Source: Psychrobacter sp. Ps6
GTDB lineage: Bacteria > Pseudomonadota > Gammaproteobacteria > Pseudomonadales > Moraxellaceae
Reading direction: 5' to 3'
NCBI RefSeq assembly: GCF_022129235.1
Contig: NZ_JADQAI010000001.1
Coordinates: forward strand, 434,001-498,000
DNA length: 64,000 bases
Notes under the pieces: generated by a model
What the model was told of the DNA's origin: nothing
Database searches by the model: none
The model's input: the letters and a program-made list of their open reading frames with translations, nothing else
In this document: positions 9,969-19,211 of the stretch, one piece after another
Layout: the number at the start of each line of letters is the position of its first letter
How positions within the stretch are numbered: the first letter of the stretch is position 1
Translations under genes and position numbers: made by a program

Positions 9969-10353
9969 AGTATCCTCAAGAGGTTAAATATAATGAAGCG
10001 GCATCACGCTGGGGCAATATCAAATGAGTCTGCGGCATGACACCGGCAGTCTATAGGCATTTTCTAGTGCTACTTTGCATACATACTTCATTATAGTTGA
10101 ATAAAAAATGCTCAGATAAAAGGGTATTGCTAATTTTGCATCGCGCTTTATCGTATCATACCGACAAGCAGTTGTGACGTCTACACAATGTCGATAAGGT
10201 TATATAGGGTATAGATTATAGAATAACTATCGTGCTCATCTGTACTTGGCATACTAAGGTATTACTCAAGCGGTGCTGTCTTACATTTAAATCCATTCAC
10301 ATAAACTATAAATATTAGAATATATCAAAAATGTCACATTTTAGGACTAACTA
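9969..10353. other. dsbC-hom intergenic region
   Basis: This 385-bp AT-rich spacer should hold the hom promoter. I saw no leader peptide rich in Thr/Ile codons, no clear terminator for dsbC, and no small gene. Confidence 0.4.
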
Positions 10354-11208
10354 TCAGTTTGCACCGACAGCTTGCGCCAATTGTGCTGCAGGTAAGTAGC
10401 CACCTACTTGCTCACCTGCTTCAGTAAAGATGGCAGGGGTACCACGCACACCTAGTCTTGATCCTAAAGCCATATGCGCTTGCACAGGGGTAGCACAGCT
10501 AGGTGCTTGCACGTTGGCACCCATTTTTGCTTGATCCATCGCTGCGTTGCGATCCTGACTGCACCAAATCGCTTCCATTTTTGGCACAGACTCCTGACTG
10601 CGTGGCCATGCCAAGTAACGCACTTCGATACCGCGCGCATTGATGTCATCCATCTCTTCATGCAGTTTACGGCAGTAGCCACAGTCGGCATCAGTAAAGG
10701 CGTAGACGACCGCTTTGGTCTCACCTTTTGCTGGATAAATAATCATCTCTTTTTTATCGACTGCTTTTAATGCTTCTTGCGCGGTACTAGCCGCCAAAGC
10801 AGCACTGATATCCACTGGCGCAGCACCGCCAACGGCAACGATCTGTCCTTGAATAATATGCTTACCCGACTTATCAGTAAAGAAAGAGGGTAGCCCTTCA
10901 GCAGTCACCCAATAAATACCATTCATATCTGTTGGTACCGCTGAGACGATGGTTTCTTCGATACCAGAGGCCTTTAGGTTTGCTTGTAATGCGCTAACCA
11001 CTGCAGAGTCGTTATCAGCTGACACTTTGGCTGGCGCATCCTTGGTCTGCGCCGCGTTGACAACACTGGTGTTACTGGTTGCATCCGCTGCATTGTTTGA
11101 GCAGCCAGCAGCAATACCTACTAACAAGGCACTCATCACAAAACGAGATAGGATAGTACGAGAGAAAAAATTATTCGTCGTGGTATTTTTGCTAATAGAT
11201 GACGGCAT
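10354..11208 (-). CDS. dsbC: DsbC family disulfide isomerase, probably membrane-anchored
   Basis: DsbC-type proteins are periplasmic thioredoxin-fold isomerases that shuffle wrong disulfides. The 284-residue protein has a basic N-terminus, a hydrophobic stretch and the segment LLVGIAAGCS, a plausible lipobox with Cys at about residue 36. A Ser/Asn/Ala-rich linker, a DsbC-type dimerisation domain, and the thioredoxin fold with DADCGYCRKLH follow. The redox motif is CGYC, as in E. coli DsbC; a cis-Pro segment (VRGTPAIF) lies near the end. A further Cys pair (IWCSQ and PSCAT) matches the structural disulfide. AGGAAATCC precedes the ATG. Lipid anchoring is an inference; the soluble E. coli protein lacks it. 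Confidence 0.9.
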   Translation of the reverse strand: MPSSISKNTTTNNFFSRTILSRFVMSALLVGIAAGCSNNAADATSNTSVVNAAQTKDAPAKVSADNDSAVVSALQANLKASGIEETIVSAVPTDMNGIYWVTAEGLPSFFTDKSGKHIIQGQIVAVGGAAPVDISAALAASTAQEALKAVDKKEMIIYPAKGETKAVVYAFTDADCGYCRKLHEEMDDINARGIEVRYLAWPRSQESVPKMEAIWCSQDRNAAMDQAKMGANVQAPSCATPVQAHMALGSRLGVRGTPAIFTEAGEQVGGYLPAAQLAQAVGAN

Positions 11209-11612
11209 ATGGATTTCCTATAGGCATCGCGCCTAGACATGAGTTCGTTATATACAAAGCGTTGTGGACTACAATATATAGTAAAGTGTCTGAGTAGTAT
11301 TTAAAGGGTTAATTTTACAGAAGTTTTTATAAATTATTGATAATAAAGATAAGCGGTAAAGTCGCTATATTACCATATTTATGGATAATGACAGCTCAAA
11401 TGCATCGTCTAATAAATGCAAATAATCCCAACTTTTAAGAATAGCTGACAACACAAATTCAAAAAATAAGATACATTTGTACTATGTAATATATAGGCGT
11501 GCCCTTGTAATCTACTGCTAACAGCATTGTTTTTATAAGAATTTTAATAAAATACTTTGTTTTAATGATTTCAGCACGACTTACTTCAACAAATTTGCTT
11601 TAAGGAGCACAC
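11209..11612. other. dsbC-DUF808 divergent intergenic region
   Basis: This 404-bp AT-rich spacer lies between divergent genes. Promoters are expected but none stands out, and no small gene or hairpin was recognised. Confidence 0.4.
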
Positions 11613-12542
11613 ATGGCAGGTGCCAGTTTATTAACCTTACTTGATGATATCAGTGTGATATTGGATGACGTCTCCGTCATGACCAAACTCGCTGCCAAAA
11701 AAACCGCTGGCGTGTTAGGCGATGATTTGGCCTTGAATGCTGAACAAGTTACTGGTGTCAAAGCCAACCGCGAACTACCTGTTGTCTGGGCAGTAGCCAA
11801 GGGCTCACTGATCAATAAGCTCATTTTGGTACCAGCAGCGTTATTGATTAGTGCGATTTATCCACCGCTTGTCACGTTTCTATTAATGTGTGGCGGTCTG
11901 TTTCTAGTTTATGAAGGGGCAGAAAAAGTTATACATCGGTTTTGGCCACATGCATTGCCACATGATGAAGAACAAAATGCCCGTCGAAAAGCCAATGCGG
12001 ATGAAACAGTAGATTTGGTTGCTTTTGAAAAAGAAAAAATCAAAGGCGCGATACGTACAGATTTTATTTTGTCAGCTGAGATTATCGTGATTGCGCTAGG
12101 CGCAACGGCAAGTGCTACTTTGCTAGAACGCAGTTTAGTGCTGTCTATTTTAGCGATTGGTATTACGTTTGGTATTTATGGTTTGGTCGCTGGTATTGTC
12201 AAAATAGATGATGTGGGCCTACATTTGATGGAGCAAGAAGGCACGTTCAAACAAAAAGTAGGTAAGGTGATGTTTGCGGCTGCGCCGAAGCTTATGAAGT
12301 TTTTATCCATCGCAGGGACATTGGCTATGTTCTTGGTGGGTGGTGGTATCTTGGTGCATGGTATTGGCTTTTTGCATCATGGCGTAGAAGATATCGCGCA
12401 TCTCACTGGTATTTTTGAAGGGGTAACAACTACCGTATTAAATGGTGTTATTGGTTTTATTATCGGTGCGGCAGTTGTGGCATTGCTTACCATTATTGAT
12501 AAAGTTCGCGGCAAAGATAATAAGGCTTCTTCTACTCATTAA
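11613..12542 (+). CDS. yedI: DUF808 family inner membrane protein (YedI-like)
   Basis: This 309-residue integral membrane protein is of the DUF808/YedI family, whose function is unknown. It starts with the family signature MAGASLLTLLDDISVILDD and continues with TKLAAKKTAGVLGDDLA. Hydrophobic segments are visible near residues 68-100 (INKLILVPAALLISAIY), 145-195 and 225-300, indicating several membrane spans. AAGGAGCACAC precedes the ATG, a strong ribosome site. It is transcribed alone, convergent with rne across a shared terminator. Confidence 0.88.
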   Translation: MAGASLLTLLDDISVILDDVSVMTKLAAKKTAGVLGDDLALNAEQVTGVKANRELPVVWAVAKGSLINKLILVPAALLISAIYPPLVTFLLMCGGLFLVYEGAEKVIHRFWPHALPHDEEQNARRKANADETVDLVAFEKEKIKGAIRTDFILSAEIIVIALGATASATLLERSLVLSILAIGITFGIYGLVAGIVKIDDVGLHLMEQEGTFKQKVGKVMFAAAPKLMKFLSIAGTLAMFLVGGGILVHGIGFLHHGVEDIAHLTGIFEGVTTTVLNGVIGFIIGAAVVALLTIIDKVRGKDNKASSTH

Positions 12543-12614
12543 ACTGGCCTATATTGTTATCTGAATATCAAACTTTTTTCTAAATGAATAATTAAGCTTT
12601 GTCCTACCAAAATA

Positions 12615-12650
12615 AAAAGCCCCAAAGCTATTAGTAGCTTTGGGGCTTTT
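12615..12650. terminator. Bidirectional terminator between yedI and rne
   Basis: A 15-bp perfect stem (AAAAGCCCCAAAGCT at 12615-12629 with its complement at 12636-12650) has a 6-base loop. A and T flanks allow function on both strands. Confidence 0.95.
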
Positions 12651-12669
12651 ATATCTCTGCTTCTATATA

Positions 12670-15600
12670 TTAGCTTTCGCTATCGGTATCATCAGACGCA
12701 AGCTTCTCAGCTTGGGTCGGTTTTTTATGATCCGTTTTAGGCTTGCGACTGCGTGCCTTTGGAACCTTTGGCGTCGTCAAATTAAACATGCCTGTCTGTG
12801 GCAGCAATTGCTCAGCCACATTCTCGATCATGTTTTTATAGCTGGCGATGGTGGTCTTAGACTTAGCTGTCTGACTGTCATCTTTAGCAGATTCTTCTAC
12901 TTTAGATTCGGTCATTTGCTCAGACTCTTCTGCATCCGACTTTTCTACATCCGCCTGTGTTGCATCAGTTTCCGTCGTATTGACTCCTTGTGCCTCACTA
13001 GCTTGAGCTTCTGCACTATTAGCAGCTGATTGCGCTTGCTCGACTTCTAGCAGTTTTTCGCTATCAGAGCTGACATGGTCTGTCTGCGCTTGATTTGCCA
13101 GTGCTGTCGCTTCAACGTTATGTGCATCCACTTCGCTATTATTTTGTTTAGTGTTTACTAGCGATGCTTCATTGCTCGAAGTCTGCTCTGTAGGAACACT
13201 CAACACAGCTGGCTCTTGGTAGTCAGGATGCTGACCGCGTGGATCATTGCTGGCACGTTTGCCAATAGCGCGTGGTTCAACGGCGGTTTTGCCTTGAGCT
13301 GCTGCAAATTGACTGACTGCTTGAGTCATCGCTGCGAAGCGTGCCAAGTAATCTGCTGCTAATGGCTGGTAGCCATAGTTGCTAAAGTCAAAGCGCTGAC
13401 TGGCCATATCGTTACTATGGCTGTCATCAACAGTGCTCTCGACATTGGCGCTATTATTGGCAGATTGCGCTTGCTCGTTATACAAGGCAATTGTCTCAAT
13501 AAAGCAGCTGATAACGCCGTTTTCTGCTAAGCGAGTTTGCGCGTCTGGCAGCGTCGCACGAATAAACTCACCAACGGTGCCACGGATCACGGCTGTACTT
13601 ACAGTAGTAGCTTCGACTTGAGGTGTTGTTTTCGTTGCTTTTGCTTGCTGAGCACGTACCACACGTGGGTCGTTGCTAGCTTGACCAAACTTCTCAGCAG
13701 TCACGTAACGTTCGCTAAACAGTGATTCATGTGTTAGCTCAAGTGCTGAGTTACTCATGCCTTTATCATTCGCACCACTGTCATCAGCTGGAACATTTTT
13801 AGCATCTTCAGCTTTACTGACATTAGCAGTGCTCTCAGCTTTCTGATGCTCGGGCTTGGCTTTGACATGCTCTGCTTCAACCGTTTTTGGACTCATTGAC
13901 TGACTGTCTATGTCGGCAGCAGAGGCTGGTTGGCCGCTAGTAGAGGCTGGTTGCGCTTGTTCTGACTGATTTTTATCGTCAGTGCTCTGCTTACGGTCAG
14001 GTGCATTGTTTTGCACTTTAGCGTTAGTCGTCGCCTCTTGATTGTCGTGAGTCTGATTCTCAGATGTCTCTACCGTACCCTTCTTATTGTCACCTTTCTG
14101 CTCAGTATTTTTCTCACTGTTGCTAGGCTTATTGGCAGTTTGCTGAGTAGCGTGCTCTTTTGTGCTCTCACTCTTTGCCGTGCCATTTGTTGAGCGGTGT
14201 TTATCGCTAGATTGAGGCTTAGCAGGCGTGGACTTGCTATCATCTAAAGATAAGTGCACAACTTCTGACGCCTTTAGCTTAGTCGGTGCTTCATTGACTT
14301 GTAGCACGACTTCATTAGGGTCCTGACTACGACGTGTGCCAGATTGGTTTTTACCATTGGCGTCGTCATTATTTTTACCATTTTGCTGCTTGTTTTGCTT
14401 AACATCGTCAGCCGTTAGCGTCTCACCGCGCTCTAGCTTTCCGCGTGAGCCGCGTTGGCTATGCGATTTACGCTTAGCACGGACTTGCTCATCAGCTTTT
14501 TGGCCAGTTTCGTTGTCAGTTTCATTACGATCATTTGTTTTTTGGTTATTGTCTTGACGATTGCTGCTGTCTTGACGGTTATTACGATTGCGATCGTTCG
14601 CACGTCTGTTTTCCTGTTGGCGCTTATCTTGCTGTTGTTGGCCTTGCGTGTCAGACGACTTCACATCAGTGCTGTTGTCCGTGCTGCTATCGGCATTGTT
14701 AGTCGTCTCATCATTCGCCTCTTTTCTTTGACGCGGCTTTGAGTTTCTTGACTTACGTGGTTTGCGTCTTCTTCTATCTTCGTTGTTGCTGTCATCAGTA
14801 TCGCTATCATTACGACGCGCCTGTTGACGATTAGCGTTGTTATCTGATGGTTGGCTGTCGTTTTTCTGATGATTGTTTTGTTGAGTTGGCTGCTCACTAT
14901 TTGAAGCGGCACTATTCAATGCATTGCTATCCACTTGGCCAAATGAGCCTAAGCTTTGTGCGCCAGTATTTACCAAGGCCTCGATCGCTTCAGCAGCATC
15001 GTGACTACTGACACTAGGTGTGGTGGTGGCTTGCGGTGCTTGCGCAAACAGATTTGATAACCAAGCGACTGCTTTTGGTTGAGCAGTGGCTTCAATATTT
15101 TGAGTCTGCGCTACGACTGGTGCTGCAACGTTTTGAGGTTGACTGGCTTGTGGTGCGCGCGCTGGCGCAGCGTCATTAGCATTTTTGTGATTACGGCGAT
15201 CATTGCTATGATTTACGGTATCGTTCTGTGTAGCTGCGCTCTGCTTGTTGTTATCATTTGATGGTTTACGAGGCTGGCGAGTAGGCTGCTGCTCAGGGCG
15301 CTCTTTTTCAGCCGTTTGCCAGTCGACATTGTAGCCAAGGTCACTGTGCTCTTGTTGCTGGGTATCAGTGATACGCTCGTAGCTCGATGGAGCAAAGCCA
15401 TCGCGATTAAAGTGCAGCTTAAAGTTCGGTGATTCTAAATGCGCATGTGGCAAAATCGTGATACGCGTGCCACTGTCTTGCTCAAGATAAACCAAGCTAT
15501 CGCGTTTCTCATTCAACAAGAACGCTGCGATATCCGTTGGAACTTCCGCTTGTACTTCACCTTGGCGTTCTTTGAGCGCAATTTGTTCAATTTGACGCAT

Positions 15601-16857
15601 GATGGATAGCGACAATGAACGCAGATCGCGAATCATACCGTTACCATGGCAACGCGGGCAGATATAGCCTGTTGATTCTTCTAGAGACGGGCGTAGACGC
15701 TGACGGCTCATTTCCATCAGACCAAATTTAGAGATATCGCCAAACTGGACGCGAGCACGATCATATTTGGTCGCATCGATTAGACGCTTTTCTACTTCCT
15801 TTTGATGCTTATTGTCATTCATGTCAATGAAGTCAATAACGATCAAACCGCCCATATCACGTAGTCGAAGTTGACGAGCAATCTCATCAGCGGCTTCTAA
15901 GTTAGTGTGATAAGCGGTCTCAGCGACGTCTGAACCTTTAGTCGACTTAGCAGAGTTGATATCGATAGAGACCAGGGCTTCTGTTTGGTCGATGACGATT
16001 GAGCCACCTGATGGTAGGCGCACTTCGCGCTGATAGGCCGTTTCAATTTGTTTTTCGATATTAAAGCGCGAGAACATGGGCTCGTAATCGGTATATTTGC
16101 GTAGCTTTTCGGCTTGTTTTGGCATTACTGCATCAATAAAGCCTGCTGCTTCGATATAAGCGTTTTCGTTATCGATCCAAATCTCAGCAATATCATCACG
16201 CAAATAGTCACGGACAGCACGTGTAACGACGCCTGCTTCTTGATGGACGAGGCGTGGTGACGGGTATTTTTGGTTTTGTTCTTGGATGGCCTGCCAGATA
16301 TTGAGCAAATGGTTAAGGTCATGCTGTAAGTCTTCTTGCGTCTTGCCAATACCCGCTGTACGAATGATAACGCTCATGCCTTTTGGCAAATCAAGATTGC
16401 TCAGCATACGTTTCATGTCTTCGCGCAGCTTACCTGAGATTTGACGTGAGATACCACCGCCACGAGGATTATTTGGCATGAGTACCAGATAGCGACCAGC
16501 TAAAGAGACATACGTCGATAGGGCAGCGCCTTTATTACCACGCTCTTCTTTTTCGACTTGGACGATTAGCTCGTCGCCTTCTTTAATCAGTTTTTTGATG
16601 TTTTCATCACGTGGGTTACCGCTTAGATATTCAGCAGAGATTTCACGAATCGGCAAAAAGCCTTGGCGCTGAGAGCCATATTCGACAAATACCGCTTCAA
16701 GCGATGGCTCAACACGGGTTACATGGCCTTTATAAATGTTAGATTTTTTTTGCTCGCGGGTACGATTTTCTAAGTCGAAATCGTATAGATGATTGCCTGT
16801 ACATAAGGCGACACGAATCTCTTCGTTTTGAGTTGCGTTGATCAAAATGCGTTTCAT
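12670..16857 (-). CDS. rne: Ribonuclease E, unusually long C-terminal region
   Basis: RNase E is the membrane-associated endonuclease that starts mRNA decay, processes rRNA and tRNA, and scaffolds the degradosome. The first 510 residues hold the catalytic half: an S1 domain (about 35-125), a 5' sensor region, and the DNase-I-like domain with Asp299 (SIDINSAKST) and Asp342 (LIVIDFIDMN), equivalent to the E. coli metal-binding pair. The zinc-link motif CPRCHGNG has Cys400 and Cys403. Residues about 510-1395 are low-complexity Asn/Gln/Ser/Asp/Glu-rich sequence with Arg/Lys clusters, longer than the E. coli tail (1061 residues in total). A basic C-terminus (PKARSRKPKTDHKKP) ends it. The start has AGGATATAAAT upstream. 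A long 5' leader and autoregulation, as in E. coli, are likely but not shown. Confidence 0.96.
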   Translation of the reverse strand: MKRILINATQNEEIRVALCTGNHLYDFDLENRTREQKKSNIYKGHVTRVEPSLEAVFVEYGSQRQGFLPIREISAEYLSGNPRDENIKKLIKEGDELIVQVEKEERGNKGAALSTYVSLAGRYLVLMPNNPRGGGISRQISGKLREDMKRMLSNLDLPKGMSVIIRTAGIGKTQEDLQHDLNHLLNIWQAIQEQNQKYPSPRLVHQEAGVVTRAVRDYLRDDIAEIWIDNENAYIEAAGFIDAVMPKQAEKLRKYTDYEPMFSRFNIEKQIETAYQREVRLPSGGSIVIDQTEALVSIDINSAKSTKGSDVAETAYHTNLEAADEIARQLRLRDMGGLIVIDFIDMNDNKHQKEVEKRLIDATKYDRARVQFGDISKFGLMEMSRQRLRPSLEESTGYICPRCHGNGMIRDLRSLSLSIMRQIEQIALKERQGEVQAEVPTDIAAFLLNEKRDSLVYLEQDSGTRITILPHAHLESPNFKLHFNRDGFAPSSYERITDTQQQEHSDLGYNVDWQTAEKERPEQQPTRQPRKPSNDNNKQSAATQNDTVNHSNDRRNHKNANDAAPARAPQASQPQNVAAPVVAQTQNIEATAQPKAVAWLSNLFAQAPQATTTPSVSSHDAAEAIEALVNTGAQSLGSFGQVDSNALNSAASNSEQPTQQNNHQKNDSQPSDNNANRQQARRNDSDTDDSNNEDRRRRKPRKSRNSKPRQRKEANDETTNNADSSTDNSTDVKSSDTQGQQQQDKRQQENRRANDRNRNNRQDSSNRQDNNQKTNDRNETDNETGQKADEQVRAKRKSHSQRGSRGKLERGETLTADDVKQNKQQNGKNNDDANGKNQSGTRRSQDPNEVVLQVNEAPTKLKASEVVHLSLDDSKSTPAKPQSSDKHRSTNGTAKSESTKEHATQQTANKPSNSEKNTEQKGDNKKGTVETSENQTHDNQEATTNAKVQNNAPDRKQSTDDKNQSEQAQPASTSGQPASAADIDSQSMSPKTVEAEHVKAKPEHQKAESTANVSKAEDAKNVPADDSGANDKGMSNSALELTHESLFSERYVTAEKFGQASNDPRVVRAQQAKATKTTPQVEATTVSTAVIRGTVGEFIRATLPDAQTRLAENGVISCFIETIALYNEQAQSANNSANVESTVDDSHSNDMASQRFDFSNYGYQPLAADYLARFAAMTQAVSQFAAAQGKTAVEPRAIGKRASNDPRGQHPDYQEPAVLSVPTEQTSSNEASLVNTKQNNSEVDAHNVEATALANQAQTDHVSSDSEKLLEVEQAQSAANSAEAQASEAQGVNTTETDATQADVEKSDAEESEQMTESKVEESAKDDSQTAKSKTTIASYKNMIENVAEQLLPQTGMFNLTTPKVPKARSRKPKTDHKKPTQAEKLASDDTDSES

Positions 16858-18045
16858 ATTTATATCCTATGAGTACGCATAACAACGATGAGACAGTCTT
16901 TAAAAGATAGTGGCAAGTGTGGCTAACATGACATTAGCATTTGTAGATATCAGTGAACAGTAGAACGTAAATCGTGGGATTCGTAAAGCACGTGGGCTTT
17001 TTCAATGGCTTCTTTTTTACCTGAAGTGATGAGCGGTGCTCACATTAATATAAATAATATAGGGTGTAAGGCTATGATACTTATATTCTATTATCAATAA
17101 ACTTGGTACATATATGAATATGTCAGCGAATAAAAACTCTCTTAATGTCAGTACGTTCTATTGGTAGTGATGTTGGCGCACGTTGTAAGCGTGGGCGACG
17201 GTCAGTTACGGGTCTAAAAAATACTGATATTAAAAAGGCATATTGCGATAGCCATTCATCCTTCAAAGTCTAACAATAATATCGCGGTCATGATTGCTAC
17301 TATATATCGTAGCGTCATCAGTCAGCGGTTATCTATTCAGGCAAAGCGATTGGTTACTCTTTATTTATCGTTCTTTATATATCGTCAATAATATCTTGGG
17401 TGTCTCAAGGTCAGGTATCACAGCTTTGGTTATCAGCGGGGCGTACTTGGCAAACAGAGTAATGGACCAGCTTGTCAGCATGGCATCGTATTTACCTCTT
17501 TATCGTCATCTGTTTGACCACCAATACTCAGGCAGCTATCGAGTTATTTTTCGATCCTAACGCTAAACGACCCATACTTGCTCAACTATGCTGTCATAAA
17601 GGACCATCAGATAAGTAATTATTAAATAATAAATAGTTATCAAAAAAAGTCGTTGTCATGCAGTTAGTGAGTCAATGTGGTGTTGTCATCCGTTAATAAA
17701 TAGACTAATCGTCAAAGTTATTAACGCGATGGTATTTAGTGTCACTATTTGTTTTATGGTACCGAGTAAAATTCGATACAGTGTTTTAATTTATAGGGCT
17801 ATGTTTGGTAACGAATACCTTTAAATGCTAACGCCTTTAAACGACTGGCCCTACAATCAGATGAAACGTTTCATAGCAGCAGGGTAAATAGCATAGACCT
17901 CTTTACTAGCAATCAGTAAGCACTGGAAAGCAATAAAACAGTAACCAGCTATCTGAAACAACAATGATTATTGCTGTCGCCTCTGCTTAATTGTCGCTCA
18001 ACATGCTAAACTATAACAAATCTTTGTGTAAATACCTAACTAAAA
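16858..18045. other. Long rne-rluC divergent non-coding region
   Basis: This 1188-bp AT-rich stretch separates rne and rluC. The rne-proximal part should encode an rne 5' leader. Two tiny stem-loops lie at 16970-16981 and 16985-17000. A perfect 14-bp palindrome is at 17861-17874, near rluC. An 88-codon frame at 17294-17560 looks non-coding. No tRNA or terminator was recognised. Confidence 0.5.
17861..17874. promoter_or_regulatory. Palindrome ATGAAACGTTTCAT, LacI-family operator-like
   Basis: This perfect 14-bp palindrome, centred on CG, lies about 175 bp ahead of rluC. TGAAACGTTTCA has the form of LacI/GalR-family operators such as Cra sites. No regulator gene is nearby, so the role is inferred from the motif alone. 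Confidence 0.35.
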
Positions 18046-19071
18046 ATGACAAACTCAAAAATGACTGACGACGCTCCTACCCATGAAGCCCCTGCTATTT
18101 TCAATAGCAAAACACGCCCACAAAGCGCTGACGATGAGATTAGTAACTTCGGCAAGGTAAACTACCTTGAAGTGACGCGACATCAACATGACCAGCGTTT
18201 GGATAACTTTTTGCTGAACCGTTTAAAGGGTTTGCCAAAATCGCACATCTACAAGATGATTCGCTCAGATGAAGTGCGCGTCAACAATAAACGCTGCAAG
18301 GCACATGACAGAGTGCAGCGTGAAGACGTTGTACGTATCGCACCTGTGGAGTTGGCAACACGTGACAAACCTATCATCAGTACTGAGTTTGCCAAAAGCT
18401 TGCTGGCACGTGTGGTCTATGAAGATGAAGGTCTGCTAGTACTAAATAAGCCTTCTGGTATTGCGGTGCATGGCGGTAGTGGCTTGGACTTCGGCGTCAT
18501 CGAAGCCATGCGTGAAGTGACGGGTAAAAAGTATCTAGAACTGATACATCGCATCGACAAAGATACGTCAGGTCTATTGATGATTTCCAAAAAACGCTCA
18601 ACGCTTAAAGTATTGCAGCAGCATTTGGTAGACAAGACTATTCAAAAGCACTATCTATGTCTGGCGAAAGGACAGCCTGCGCTTAATGAGCAACGTATCA
18701 ATGCGCCGTTGCTACGTTATACGCTTGCTAGTGGCGAGCGCCGTGTCAAAGTAGACGCACAAGACCTACAAGCGAAAGAAAGCCAAACCGATATCATCGT
18801 TCATGATCGTTTTATGATTAATGGTCAGCCAGTAAGCCTCATCGAAGCCAAGCCACTAACTGGCCGCACGCATCAAATCCGTGTGCATTTGGCTCACATC
18901 GGTCATGCTATCTTGGGTGATGATAAGTATAACGTGCATGATAAATCAGGCGTTCATCGTCTGTGTCTGCACGCGTGGCGCTTAGATATTCCGGGTTATG
19001 ACGCTATTACCGCACCATTGCCAGACGACATGGCCGATTGGCTTCCAGAGACAACCAAATTGCCTGAATAA
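18046..19071 (+). CDS. rluC: 23S rRNA pseudouridine synthase RluC
   Basis: RluC isomerises specific uridines of 23S rRNA (955, 2504 and 2580 in E. coli). The 341-residue protein has an N-terminal S4 RNA-binding domain (about residues 50-100, QRLDNFLLNRLKGLPKSHIYK), then the RluA-type catalytic domain. Catalytic Asp171 lies in HRIDKDTSGLLM. LTGRTHQIRVHLAHIGHAILGD is typical of the family. No clear ribosome site precedes the ATG at 18046, and an ATG 15 bases later is also possible. It lies divergent from rne, a common gamma-proteobacterial order, and is followed by a HAD phosphatase gene on the same strand. Confidence 0.93.
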   Translation: MTNSKMTDDAPTHEAPAIFNSKTRPQSADDEISNFGKVNYLEVTRHQHDQRLDNFLLNRLKGLPKSHIYKMIRSDEVRVNNKRCKAHDRVQREDVVRIAPVELATRDKPIISTEFAKSLLARVVYEDEGLLVLNKPSGIAVHGGSGLDFGVIEAMREVTGKKYLELIHRIDKDTSGLLMISKKRSTLKVLQQHLVDKTIQKHYLCLAKGQPALNEQRINAPLLRYTLASGERRVKVDAQDLQAKESQTDIIVHDRFMINGQPVSLIEAKPLTGRTHQIRVHLAHIGHAILGDDKYNVHDKSGVHRLCLHAWRLDIPGYDAITAPLPDDMADWLPETTKLPE

Positions 19072-19090
19072 GTCTAAATATAATCATTTT

Positions 19091-19171
19091 GGTCTAAAAA
19101 TTTAGACCTTTATAGAAACATGAAAACGTCACGATATCTTATTTTTATGAATAAGCCACCGTGACGTTTTC
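19091..19171 (+). other. Paired inverted repeats after rluC
   Basis: GGTCTAAA/TTTAGACC (19091-19108) and GAAAACGTCACG/CGTGACGTTTTC (19122-19133 with 19160-19171) lie in the 140-bp gap before the HAD gene. The first may act as a weak terminator; the second ends only a few bases before the next ribosome site region. Confidence 0.45.
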
Positions 19172-19211
19172 GTATCTGTTATTTACTATTGTTATTCGTT
19201 AAGGTGAATCC

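Noticed and set aside
9969..10353. Threonine attenuator leader upstream of hom
   Set aside because: No short frame rich in Thr/Ile codons followed by alternative hairpins was seen.
17294..17560. 88-codon frame in the rne-rluC gap
   Set aside because: No ribosome site, composition unlike neighbouring genes, and no recognisable domain; likely chance in AT-rich DNA.
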